Positions 7,324-14,539 of a stretch of DNA of 18,982 bases are shown in pieces (position 1 is the first letter of the stretch; each line of letters begins with the position of its first letter). Position numbers and translations under genes: made by a program. The DNA lies in NCBI GenBank assembly GCA_015494505.1, contig WGBB01000164.1, positions 1-18,982 on the forward strand, written 5' to 3'. Source of the stretch: Nitratiruptor sp. Its GTDB lineage: Bacteria > Campylobacterota > Campylobacteria > Campylobacterales > Nitratiruptoraceae. The notes beneath the pieces were generated by a model. It did not search any database. It saw nothing but the letters and a program-made list of their open reading frames with translations, and had not been told where the DNA came from.

Positions 7324-7687
7324 GAAGTTCGATCAGATAAACGTCATTCCCTTCATCGACATTATGCTGGTGCTCTTGGTGATCGTGCTCACCACCGCCA
7401 CCTTCATCGCCAAGGGCGTCATCCCACTCGATCTGCCGAGTGCCAAGAGTGCGAAAGAGCTGCCGCTCAAGAAAGTCTCCATCTCCATAACGAAAGATGG
7501 CAAGATTTTTGTCGATAAAGAGCCCGTGACACTATCGGCTCTGACAAAAAGGCTGCAGGGGCTTTCTAAAAAAAGCGAAATCATCATCCGCAGCGACAAA
7601 AACAGTAAATTCGAGACCTTCATAGCCGTCCTCGATACCCTCAAAAGTCAAGGATTTGCGAATATCGCAGTCGAAACGGTCAAATGA
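7313..7687 (+). CDS. exbD: ExbD/TolR-type biopolymer transport protein
   Basis: A 124-residue single-pass inner-membrane protein: short cytoplasmic start, one helix (about 11-33) and a periplasmic domain. The helix contains the proton-carrying aspartate Asp16 in NVIPFIDIMLVLLV, the hallmark of ExbD/TolR. It works with ExbB to convert proton flow into movement of TonB. No good ribosome-binding site is seen, so it is probably coupled to exbB by their 11-base overlap. It overlaps tonB by four bases (ATGA). Confidence 0.93.
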   Translation: MQRKKFDQINVIPFIDIMLVLLVIVLTTATFIAKGVIPLDLPSAKSAKELPLKKVSISITKDGKIFVDKEPVTLSALTKRLQGLSKKSEIIIRSDKNSKFETFIAVLDTLKSQGFANIAVETVK

Positions 7688-8457
7688 AACGCTCTTTTTT
7701 TATCGCTCTTGGGCTTTATGTGCTGCTTTTTGCGGCATTGATGCGTCTACAGCTGCCGCGAGTCGCTTCTCCTAAAAGCATCGATGTAAGTTCGCTTCGC
7801 ATCATCAAAAAGGAGTGCACCTGCAAGGTGTGCAAGTGCAAAAACTGCGTAGCGCATACCACAAAACCCAAAAGCGCTCCGCCAAAAAACACGCAGCATA
7901 CGCAAACTATCGCCAAAGCGAAGCTGCCAAAAACAGCAAGAGCGCAGCATCGAAGCAAGCCAAAAAGAGTGCATAGGCCTAAAAAAAAGAGACACAAAAA
8001 ACACAAAAAGGTGGTCTCTTCCAAACCAAAAGTCACGCATACAAAAACGACAGCTGCAGCATCGACTCCGAAGAAAGAAGTCCATCCAGCAGCTGCTGCG
8101 CCCTCTGTGCCCTCGACCCCTTCGACGCAACACGTCGCAGCTACGCAGCAAAAGAGCGCTCCAGCTTCGGTAAACCCACAGCAGCTGAGAAACTATCTCT
8201 CTACCATTCGCACCATCGTGATGCGCCATCGCCGCTATCCGCGCATCGCGCGCCGGCTCCGCTATGAAGGCGTGGTGAAACTGCGCTTTATAATTACCAA
8301 GGATGGAACACTACATGGCTTGAAAATTCTCACTTCTAGTAATCACGCTATTCTTGACAATGCAGCCCTTGCTACACTCAAAGAGGCGGCTAAAGAGTTT
8401 CCACCACCGCCAAAAAAGATAGAAGTTGTGCTACCATTGGAGTATAGACTGCGCTGA
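7684..8457 (+). CDS. tonB: TonB energy transducer with an unusual cysteine cluster
   Basis: A 257-residue protein: an N-terminal anchor helix (about 4-20), a long Lys/Pro/Ala/His-rich periplasmic linker (about 56-165, with runs such as KKKRHKKHKK), and a C-terminal TonB domain (about 165-257) with YPRIARR, GVVKLRFIITKDG and the LDNAAL segment. It carries ExbBD energy to outer-membrane receptors for iron, cobalamin, nickel or other ligands. Residues 45-55 read CTCKVCKCKNC, a CxCxxCxCxxC cluster just outside the membrane, which the usual TonB architecture does not explain. Translation is probably coupled to exbD through the ATGA overlap. No outer-membrane receptor gene is in this window, so the ligand is unknown. 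Confidence 0.92.
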   Translation: MKRSFFIALGLYVLLFAALMRLQLPRVASPKSIDVSSLRIIKKECTCKVCKCKNCVAHTTKPKSAPPKNTQHTQTIAKAKLPKTARAQHRSKPKRVHRPKKKRHKKHKKVVSSKPKVTHTKTTAAASTPKKEVHPAAAAPSVPSTPSTQHVAATQQKSAPASVNPQQLRNYLSTIRTIVMRHRRYPRIARRLRYEGVVKLRFIITKDGTLHGLKILTSSNHAILDNAALATLKEAAKEFPPPPKKIEVVLPLEYRLR

Positions 8458-8466
8458 GGAGTTCCT

Positions 8467-8976
8467 ATGAAGTTCATCCCTTTTTTGCTTATTTCCTTTT
8501 GTGCATTTGCGCTCAATCTCCACGAGCCGCTACCGTACGTCTCTCTTAAGGGCAAGGCAGGTGGCTGCATCGACGGCAAACCCTTCGACTCTCAAAAACT
8601 TCGCGGCAAGGTGCGCCTCATCATCTACTCCGATCCCGACAAGCGCGATCTCAACGAAGCCTTTTTTGCGCGCGTCAAGACTTTGCATCTGGATCGATCC
8701 CGCTACGGCTCCGTGGCCATCATCAATATGGCCGCCACCTGGCTGCCCAACTTCGTGCTCGAAGCGATTTTGAAAAAGAAGCAAAAAGAGTATCCCGACA
8801 CGCTCTATGTCAAGGATATGCACAGAGCCATCGTCAAAGCCTGGGGCATAGCAGACGAGAATCAAGACATCATCATCACCGATAAAGAGGGTAGAGTGCT
8901 TTTCTATAAAGCAGGCAAACTCTCGCCTAGCGAGCAAGAGAGAGCCATCGCCATTTTGCAGGAGCAGCTGCGATGA
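8467..8976 (+). CDS. YtfJ-family periplasmic protein (thioredoxin-like fold, no CxxC)
   Basis: A 169-residue exported protein with a signal peptide (MKFIPFLLISFCAFA, cleavage near residue 15). The rest resembles the YtfJ family along its length: LRGKVRLIIYSDPD, SRYGSVAIIN, the region around YPDTLYVKD, AWGIADENQDIIITDKEGRVLF, and the closing LSPSEQERAIAILQEQL. The fold is thioredoxin-like but there is no CxxC motif. One lone cysteine follows the signal peptide (Cys34), so disulfide exchange is unlikely. GAGGAG stands before the ATG, 9 bases after tonB. The function of this family is not established. Its position suggests a periplasmic accessory of the TonB system, which is only inference. Confidence 0.75.
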   Translation: MKFIPFLLISFCAFALNLHEPLPYVSLKGKAGGCIDGKPFDSQKLRGKVRLIIYSDPDKRDLNEAFFARVKTLHLDRSRYGSVAIINMAATWLPNFVLEAILKKKQKEYPDTLYVKDMHRAIVKAWGIADENQDIIITDKEGRVLFYKAGKLSPSEQERAIAILQEQLR

Positions 8977-9692
8977 TGCGCGAGATTTTGGAGCGTAAGC
9001 CCTTCGTGGCGGTAGCTCATAGAGGCGGAGGCGTGGAGGTGGCCGAAAATACCATCGCAGGAATTAGCCACGGGCTGGAAGCGGGAGTGGATATTATCGA
9101 GGTGGATGTGCGCAGCAGCGCCGACGGCGAGCTGGTGCTTTCTCACGATGAGGATTTGCTGCGCCTATGTGGTGTGGCCGAGCGGGTGGATGCGCTCAGT
9201 ATGAAAGAGCTGCGCAGCCTCAAAGTCTTTGGCCTCGAGCCCATCGCCACACTCACCGAAGCCCTCGAGACTGTGCAGGGGCGAGCGGGGATGTTCATCG
9301 AGATCAAAGAGCCCGCAACGACCCCAAAAATCGTGAAGATGGTGCAAGAAGCGAAGATGGAAAACGATGTCTGTTTTATCAGCTTTTATGAAGAGGCTTT
9401 GCAGGAGGTCAAAGGCATCGATGCTACGCTTCTTACGGGACTCGTCTACTCCAAGCCGCCGGGAAAAATCAAAGAAGCCAAAGATATTCGCGCCGATTTG
9501 GTGCTGCCCTACTATCGCATCGCTACCAAAAAGGCCAACGATTTTGCGCATTTATTGCATCTGGGAGTAGGTGTGTGGAGTGTCAATAGGGCTGAAGAGA
9601 TTGAGAAGGTGTTGGAAAATGGCGTAGATATAGTCGCTTCAGACTATATCACGATGTTAGTGAGTATAAAGCGGATGCGAGCGGGGGATTAG
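8973..9692 (+). CDS. Glycerophosphodiester phosphodiesterase
   Basis: A 239-residue cytosolic enzyme (no signal peptide) of the GDPD family, which releases sn-glycerol 3-phosphate and an alcohol from glycerophosphodiesters. Seen: AHRGG with His16 and Arg17, ENT (25-27), the metal ligands in IIEVDVR (Glu43, Asp45), the second catalytic His58 in LSHDE, and FIEIKEP further on. It overlaps the preceding gene by ATGA at 8973-8976; ATG at 8976 is an alternative start one codon later, and GGAG fits either. It is the last gene of the run that starts with pyrC. Its stop codon overlaps that of groL on the other strand. Confidence 0.92.
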   Translation: MMREILERKPFVAVAHRGGGVEVAENTIAGISHGLEAGVDIIEVDVRSSADGELVLSHDEDLLRLCGVAERVDALSMKELRSLKVFGLEPIATLTEALETVQGRAGMFIEIKEPATTPKIVKMVQEAKMENDVCFISFYEEALQEVKGIDATLLTGLVYSKPPGKIKEAKDIRADLVLPYYRIATKKANDFAHLLHLGVGVWSVNRAEEIEKVLENGVDIVASDYITMLVSIKRMRAGD

Positions 9693-11326
9693 AATCCCAT
9701 TCCGCCCATTCCGCCCATATCGGGAGCTGCAGGTGCTGCAGGTTTTTCCTCTTTGATTTCGCTTACTGTCGCTTCAGTCGTGAGCAGCAAGCTCGCCACA
9801 GATACTGCGTTTTGGAGTGCTACACGCTCGACTTTTGCAGGGTCTACGATACCTGCTTCGAACATATCTACATATTCGCCGGTTGCTGCGTTGAATCCGA
9901 TGTTTTCGTTTTCAGCGTTTTCTACGTTGTTAGCTACCACGCCAGGATCGAATCCAGCGTTTTCGGCGATCTGTTTGAGCGGTGCTTTGATAGCGCGAAG
10001 AATGATATCCGCACCGATTTTTTCATCGCCTTCGAGTTCGAGGTTCACTTTGCTAGCAGCACGGATGAGCGCAGTACCACCACCGATGACGATACCTTCT
10101 TCCACAGCCGCTTTTGTAGCGCTGAGAGCATCGTCCACGCGGTCTTTTTTCTCTTTCATTTCAGTTTCGGTAGCAGCACCTACTTTGATCACCGCTACAC
10201 CGCCTGCGAGTTTCGCCAGACGTTCTTGGAGTTTCTCTTTGTCATATTCGCTCGTAGTTTGCTCGATTTGCGCTTTGATCTCTTTGATGCGCGCTTCTAC
10301 GGCAGCTTTGTCGCCTTTGCCGCCTACGATTGTGGTGTTTTCTTTATCGACGACGATGCGATCTGCTTGTCCGAGGTCTTCGAGTGTCGCGCTCTCAAGT
10401 GTGCGACCTACCTCTTCGCTGATCACTTGACCGCCTGTGAGGATCGCGATATCTTGGAGCATCGCTTTACGTCTGTCGCCAAATCCGGGCGCTTTGACCG
10501 CACAGACGTTGAGTGTGCCTCTAAGTTTGTTCACTACAAGTGTCGCGAGCGCTTCACCCTCTACATCTTCAGCCACGATGAGGAGTGGTTTGTTGCCTGT
10601 TTGTACGATTTTTTCAAGAATAGGAAGCAGGTCTTTCATATTGCTGATTTTTTTGTCATAGAGCAAGATATAGGCATTTTCAAGTACCGCTTCCATCTTG
10701 TCCGTGTCGGTGACGAAGTATGGGCTCAGATACCCTCTATCAAACTGCATACCTTCGACAACTTCCAGCTCATCTGTGAGAGATTTACCCTCTTCGACGG
10801 TGATGACGCCGTCTTTACCCACTTTATCCATCGCTTCGGCGATGAGTTCACCGATTTTTGGATCGTTATTGGCTGAAATAGTCGCTACTTGTGCGATCTC
10901 TTTTTTATCTTTTACCTCTTTAGCGATGTTTTTAAGTTCTGCCACGATCGCTTCAGCGGCTTTGTCCATACCGCGTTTCACTTCGATAGGATTTGCACCT
11001 GCTGTGATGTTGCGAAGACCCTCTTTGAAGATGTTGTATGCCAAAACAGTCGCAGTCGTTGTACCGTCACCCGCTTCGTCGGCAGTTTTGCTCGCTACCT
11101 CTTTAACGAGTTGCGCTCCCATGTTTTCTACAGTGTTAGGAAGCTCGATCTCTTTTGCCACGCTCACACCGTCTTTTGTGATTGTGGGGCTACCGAAAGA
11201 TTTTTGGATGAGGACGTTGCGGCCTCTTGGACCCATCGTCACTTTCACTGCATCTGCGAGTTTGCGCACACCTTCGAAAAGTTCGCCGCGTGCAATATCG
11301 CTAAAATGAATCTCTTTTGCTGCCAT
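9689..11326 (-). CDS. groL: Chaperonin GroEL (60 kDa)
   Basis: The 545-residue chaperonin forms a double-ring cage that folds proteins with GroES. The start, the ATP-binding segment (GDGTTTATVLA, near residue 86) and the closing GGMGGMGF tail are those of standard bacterial GroEL, and the length is normal. AAGGAGGTGATAG provides a strong ribosome-binding site, 14 bases after groS. Transcribed with groS from the CIRCE-controlled promoter. Its stop codon overlaps the stop of the convergent phosphodiesterase gene, and no terminator lies between them. Confidence 0.99.
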   Translation of the reverse strand: MAAKEIHFSDIARGELFEGVRKLADAVKVTMGPRGRNVLIQKSFGSPTITKDGVSVAKEIELPNTVENMGAQLVKEVASKTADEAGDGTTTATVLAYNIFKEGLRNITAGANPIEVKRGMDKAAEAIVAELKNIAKEVKDKKEIAQVATISANNDPKIGELIAEAMDKVGKDGVITVEEGKSLTDELEVVEGMQFDRGYLSPYFVTDTDKMEAVLENAYILLYDKKISNMKDLLPILEKIVQTGNKPLLIVAEDVEGEALATLVVNKLRGTLNVCAVKAPGFGDRRKAMLQDIAILTGGQVISEEVGRTLESATLEDLGQADRIVVDKENTTIVGGKGDKAAVEARIKEIKAQIEQTTSEYDKEKLQERLAKLAGGVAVIKVGAATETEMKEKKDRVDDALSATKAAVEEGIVIGGGTALIRAASKVNLELEGDEKIGADIILRAIKAPLKQIAENAGFDPGVVANNVENAENENIGFNAATGEYVDMFEAGIVDPAKVERVALQNAVSVASLLLTTEATVSEIKEEKPAAPAAPDMGGMGGMGF

Positions 11327-11340
11327 CTATCACCTCCTTC

Positions 11341-11610
11341 TTATTCCAAAATTCCGAGAATATCGTCTGTTTGCAAGATGAGATACTCTTTGCCGTCCAG
11401 TGTGATATCCGTTCCGCTATATTTTGCAAAAACAACTCTATCACCCACTTTGATGTGGCCTTCCTCTTCTACTTCCGGTCCGATAGCAAGGACGTTTCCT
11501 TCGAGAGGCTTTTCTTTCGCGTTATCGGGAATAATGATACCTGACGGTGTTTTTTCAGGCTCTTCGACTCTCTCTACCAGTACTCTGTTGCCAAGTGGTT
11601 TGAACTTCAT
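11341..11610 (-). CDS. groS: Co-chaperonin GroES (10 kDa)
   Basis: The 89-residue co-chaperonin is the heptameric lid of the GroEL cage. It has the typical start MKFKPLGNRVLVERVEEPEK, the mobile loop with the hydrophobic SGIIIPD, and VGDRVVFAKYSGTDI. AAGGAGGG precedes the ATG by 4-5 bases. It is the first gene of the groSL operon. Unlike Helicobacter HspA, it has no His/Cys-rich metal-binding tail; it ends at the normal ILGILE. Confidence 0.98.
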   Translation of the reverse strand: MKFKPLGNRVLVERVEEPEKTPSGIIIPDNAKEKPLEGNVLAIGPEVEEEGHIKVGDRVVFAKYSGTDITLDGKEYLILQTDDILGILE

Positions 11611-11628
11611 CGCACCCTCCTTTTGTAT

Positions 11629-11655
11629 TTATCACTCATACTTTTTTAGTGCCAA
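11629..11655 (-). promoter_or_regulatory. CIRCE-type operator (HrcA site) of groSL
   Basis: TTATCACTC (11629-11637), a 9-base spacer and TAGTGCCAA (11647-11655) match the CIRCE consensus TTAGCACTC-N9-GAGTGCTAA at 8 of 9 and 7 of 9 positions with exact spacing. It lies directly downstream of the groS -10 box, overlapping the expected start site, where HrcA would block transcription at normal temperature. hrcA itself is not in the window. Confidence 0.85.
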
Positions 11656-11656
11656 A

Positions 11657-11667
11657 ATTGTATAGCA
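11657..11667 (-). promoter_or_regulatory. groSL promoter -10 region
   Basis: On the - strand this reads TGCTATACAAT, an extended -10. The predicted start is near 11650, inside the CIRCE operator. No clear -35 is seen. Upstream lies a direct repeat AAAGCTTAA (11670-11678 and 11681-11689) with an 11-base period. Confidence 0.65.
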
Positions 11668-11669
11668 TA

Positions 11670-11689
11670 AAAGCTTAAATAAAGCTTAA
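11670..11689. repeat. 11-bp-period direct repeat AAAGCTTAA upstream of groSL
   Basis: Two exact 9-base copies one helical turn apart sit 8 bases upstream of the groS -10 box, where a -35 element would be. It could be a second regulator site or a chance A/T-rich repeat. Confidence 0.35.
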
Positions 11690-11714
11690 TTTATGCCGAA
11701 TAAATTAGTAAATC

Positions 11715-11731
11715 TTAGTCTTATTGACTAA
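11715..11731. promoter_or_regulatory. Small palindrome TTAGTC-N5-GACTAA in the groS/AsmA-like gap
   Basis: A perfect 6-bp dyad with a 5-base spacer lies about 44 bases upstream of the TATAAT of the AsmA-like gene. The size fits a dimeric repressor or activator site, but no cognate protein can be named. Confidence 0.25.
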
Positions 11732-11774
11732 AGAATGTTCAAATTGATTTAAAATATTTATAAATTTATTTATG

Positions 11775-11816
11775 TATAATAATTAGCGGTGAGGAGTATC
11801 ACTATAAAAGGATAGA
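11775..11816 (+). promoter_or_regulatory. Promoter and ribosome-binding site of the AsmA-like gene
   Basis: TATAAT at 11775-11780 in a long A/T-rich tract gives an expected start near 11787. AAGGATAGAG before the ATG at 11821 is the ribosome-binding site. No -35 hexamer is recognisable. Confidence 0.6.
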
Positions 11817-11820
11817 GAGT

Positions 11821-13836
11821 ATGAAAAAATTTCTGGTCGTGATTTTATTGGTGATAGCCGCGATTTTTGGCGGAATCTTTTGGCTAGTTTTTACTGCCGG
11901 CGGTAACGCTACGATAAAAAACTATCTCGAAACCAAACTCAATGCAGAGCTTCCTGTCCCTGTACGAATTACGCAATTTCGCATATCTCCGATGCAAATC
12001 AAAGTTTTACTGGGCAAAGATTCACTCATAGACGTGCATGGGGATTTTGATGTGTGGAAGCAGGCGATGGATCTACAATATAATATAGATATCAAAGACC
12101 TTGCCTCTTTGAAACCTCTGACCAAACAAGATCTGCGCGGTCCTCTCGCAACGCATGGAACCATCAAGGGTAATAAGGAAAAATTCCTCATCGACGGAGT
12201 AACGGATCTAGCGGCATCCAAGAGCGATTATCACGTGGTGCTCGAAGACTTTTCGCCAAAAAGCGTCGTCGCAAACATTGCCGGAGCGAAGCTGGCAAAA
12301 CTGCTCTATATGGTCAAACAGCCGCATCTCGCAGACGGAGATATCTACGCCAAGGTGCGTCTTACGGACATCGAGCATCCGACAGGTACCATCGATGCGG
12401 TGGTCAAAAACGGCCGTACCGATGCGAAAACATTATATAAGCTCTATCAGATACCAAAAGGCAACATCACTTTTACCCTCACGGCCCAAAGCAAACTCCA
12501 CAATGCCGATACGCTTAGCAACGTGCATCTCGTCTCCAACGTTGCCGAAGCGAAGGTGCAAAATGCCAAGTTCAACACCGAAACGGGGGCGATAGATGTG
12601 CAGTACAATATAAAGATAGCGGATCTGGCGAAACTCAAGTTTCTTACCAAGCAGCAGTTCAACGGCCACGTAGCAACGCAAGGGCGAGCAAAAGGTGATC
12701 TAAAACTACTCCATATCGACGGCACCAGCGATCTGGCTGGATCGAAAACGACCTATCACGTCACGCTCAAAGAGTTCTCTCCTCGGAGCATCCAAGCCAC
12801 TGTCGCTGCCGCGAAGCTCGGCACGCTGCTCTATATGCTCAATCAGCCCCACTACGCCGGCGGCATCATCGATGCGAACGTGAAACTTACAAACCTTACG
12901 CCTTTGAGCGGTCAAGTAGTGGCGAAAGTGCGCGACGGCCGCACCGATGCGAAGGTGCTAAAAAAACAATTCGATCTCGATGGTGCCCACATCACTTTTA
13001 CGCTGGATGATACTACCTCCATCACAAAAGGTGTGGCTATCAGTGACATTGTGCTGCTCTCTAGCGTGGCCAATCTCCATAGCAAAGGGGCCCGCTTCGA
13101 TATCAACAAGGCAGTGCTCGATGCGAAGTATCGCCTCGATATTCCTGACCTTGGCAAACTCTATTTTGCTACCAAGCAAAAGATGCGCGGCAAACTTACC
13201 GTCACGGGCGAAGCGAAGATGGACAAAGGGTTGACTTTTACGGCGCACAGCGATACGTTGGGCGGCCGAGTCGATGCGAAACTGGTCAATGACAGCTTCA
13301 GTGCCGATGCAAAAGGTATCGAAGTGGTACAGTTGACCGATATGCTCTATCAGCCAAGGGTGTTCGATTCGAAGATGGATGCGAAGCTGCGCTACAACAT
13401 CGCTACGAAAAAAGGGACGCTCGATGCCAAAGCTATGAACGGTAGGATTTTGCCTAACCAGATGACATTTTTACTCTCTCAAATGGCGAAATTCGATATT
13501 ACACGAGAGATCTACAAACTTACCACAATTCATAGTAGAATAAACGACAAAAAAATTCTCTCCGATCTTGATATGGAGAGTAGATTGACGCATATTAGTT
13601 CGAAAAATGCATTGATCGATTTAGCGCGAGAATATATCGATGCGAAGTTGCGTATCGATATAAAGAAGCGTCCGCTCTATGTGAAGCTAAAGGGCAATCT
13701 CAAATCGCCCAAAGTGAGCCTGGATGCGAAGGGGTTGCTCAAGCAAAAAGTAAAAGAGAAGCTTCAAAAGCAGTTGGATAAAAAGCTCAAAGATAAGGTA
13801 CCAAATCAAGTGAAAGGGTTACTCAATCTCTTTTAG
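11821..13836 (+). CDS. AsmA-like envelope protein with three 175-residue repeats
   Basis: A 671-residue protein with one N-terminal membrane helix (about 4-25); the rest is presumably periplasmic. The region after the helix (ATIKNYLETKLNAELPVPVRI) resembles AsmA-family starts, and the protein is rich in alternating beta-strand patterns. Three tandem repeats begin at Tyr87 (YNIDIKDL), Tyr262 (YNIKIADL) and Tyr437 (YRLDIPDL), with a partial fourth at Leu610 (LRIDIKKR). Repeats 1 and 2 share SKxxYHVxLxEFSP, AKLxxLLYMxxQPH and GRTDAK; repeat 3 is more diverged. The C-terminus is highly basic and possibly coiled (about 636-661). AsmA-type proteins are linked to lipid traffic and outer-membrane homeostasis. 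That role here is inference from family likeness, and the exact family is uncertain. The following response regulator starts 2 bases after its stop. Confidence 0.7.
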   Translation: MKKFLVVILLVIAAIFGGIFWLVFTAGGNATIKNYLETKLNAELPVPVRITQFRISPMQIKVLLGKDSLIDVHGDFDVWKQAMDLQYNIDIKDLASLKPLTKQDLRGPLATHGTIKGNKEKFLIDGVTDLAASKSDYHVVLEDFSPKSVVANIAGAKLAKLLYMVKQPHLADGDIYAKVRLTDIEHPTGTIDAVVKNGRTDAKTLYKLYQIPKGNITFTLTAQSKLHNADTLSNVHLVSNVAEAKVQNAKFNTETGAIDVQYNIKIADLAKLKFLTKQQFNGHVATQGRAKGDLKLLHIDGTSDLAGSKTTYHVTLKEFSPRSIQATVAAAKLGTLLYMLNQPHYAGGIIDANVKLTNLTPLSGQVVAKVRDGRTDAKVLKKQFDLDGAHITFTLDDTTSITKGVAISDIVLLSSVANLHSKGARFDINKAVLDAKYRLDIPDLGKLYFATKQKMRGKLTVTGEAKMDKGLTFTAHSDTLGGRVDAKLVNDSFSADAKGIEVVQLTDMLYQPRVFDSKMDAKLRYNIATKKGTLDAKAMNGRILPNQMTFLLSQMAKFDITREIYKLTTIHSRINDKKILSDLDMESRLTHISSKNALIDLAREYIDAKLRIDIKKRPLYVKLKGNLKSPKVSLDAKGLLKQKVKEKLQKQLDKKLKDKVPNQVKGLLNLF

Positions 13837-13838
13837 CC

Positions 13839-14492
13839 ATGGAAAAAAAGGTATTGATAGTCGAAGATGAGAGCCTCGTAGCTCTCGAGATACAAAATGC
13901 ACTCAAAAAGTACGATATCCAAAGCTGTTTTATAGCCGATAGCGTCGAAGAGGCTATGGAGCTGCTAGAGAAGTGTACGCCCGATCTCGTGCTGCTTGAT
14001 ATCTATTTAAGAGGCGAACTGACGGGCATAGAAGGGTGCAAACATATCAAAAAGAGAAAGATACCCGTCATATTTTTGACGGCATATAGCGATGATGACA
14101 CGCTCCAAAAAGCGCTGGAGTGCGAGCCTGACGCATATTTAGTCAAACCCTTTCGCCGTGCCGAGCTCTATGCAGCCATAGAGACGGTACTAAAAAAACA
14201 GGGACAAAACAGACTCGTCAAAATCTGCAACGACATCTTTTATGACAAACGCCGCTGTGTAATTATTCGAGGAGATGAAGAGATTCCGCTGACCAAAAAA
14301 GAGATGCTCCTTTTAGAGTTGTTATTGCAAAACCGCGGTAAAATGGTGCATTTCGACACCATTGAATATGAAATCTGGCCTGAAACCCCCATCACCGAGT
14401 CTACTAGAAGAAGCCTCATTCACCGTCTGAGACAAAAAAGCTCGAAAGATTGTATCCGCACCCTTTCAGGGATAGGAGTAATCTTAGAATAA
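13839..14492 (+). CDS. Response regulator with C-terminal winged-helix domain
   Basis: A 217-residue regulator. The receiver domain (about 1-120) has Asp10, phospho-acceptor Asp54 in VLLDIYLRGELTG, Thr81 (FLTAYSDDD) and Lys103 (YLVKPFRR). The receiver resembles those that pair with HisKA_2/HWE-type kinases. The C-terminal part (about 130-217, LTKKEMLLLELLLQNRGKMV and the STRRSLIHRLRQK recognition-helix region) is an OmpR-type DNA-binding domain. It starts 2 bases after the AsmA-like stop and has no clear ribosome-binding site, so translation is probably coupled. The HisKA_2 sensor kinase converges on it 47 bases downstream and is the likely partner. Confidence 0.88.
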   Translation: MEKKVLIVEDESLVALEIQNALKKYDIQSCFIADSVEEAMELLEKCTPDLVLLDIYLRGELTGIEGCKHIKKRKIPVIFLTAYSDDDTLQKALECEPDAYLVKPFRRAELYAAIETVLKKQGQNRLVKICNDIFYDKRRCVIIRGDEEIPLTKKEMLLLELLLQNRGKMVHFDTIEYEIWPETPITESTRRSLIHRLRQKSSKDCIRTLSGIGVILE

Positions 14493-14539
14493 AAATACAA
14501 CTTATTACAACATAAATGCAACTCTTTATTGCTATTATT

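Noticed and set aside
9812..10876. A 354-codon open frame antisense to groL
   Set aside because: It lies wholly inside groL, is rich in Phe/Asp/Cys as expected from a shadow frame, and has no ribosome-binding site or recognisable domain.
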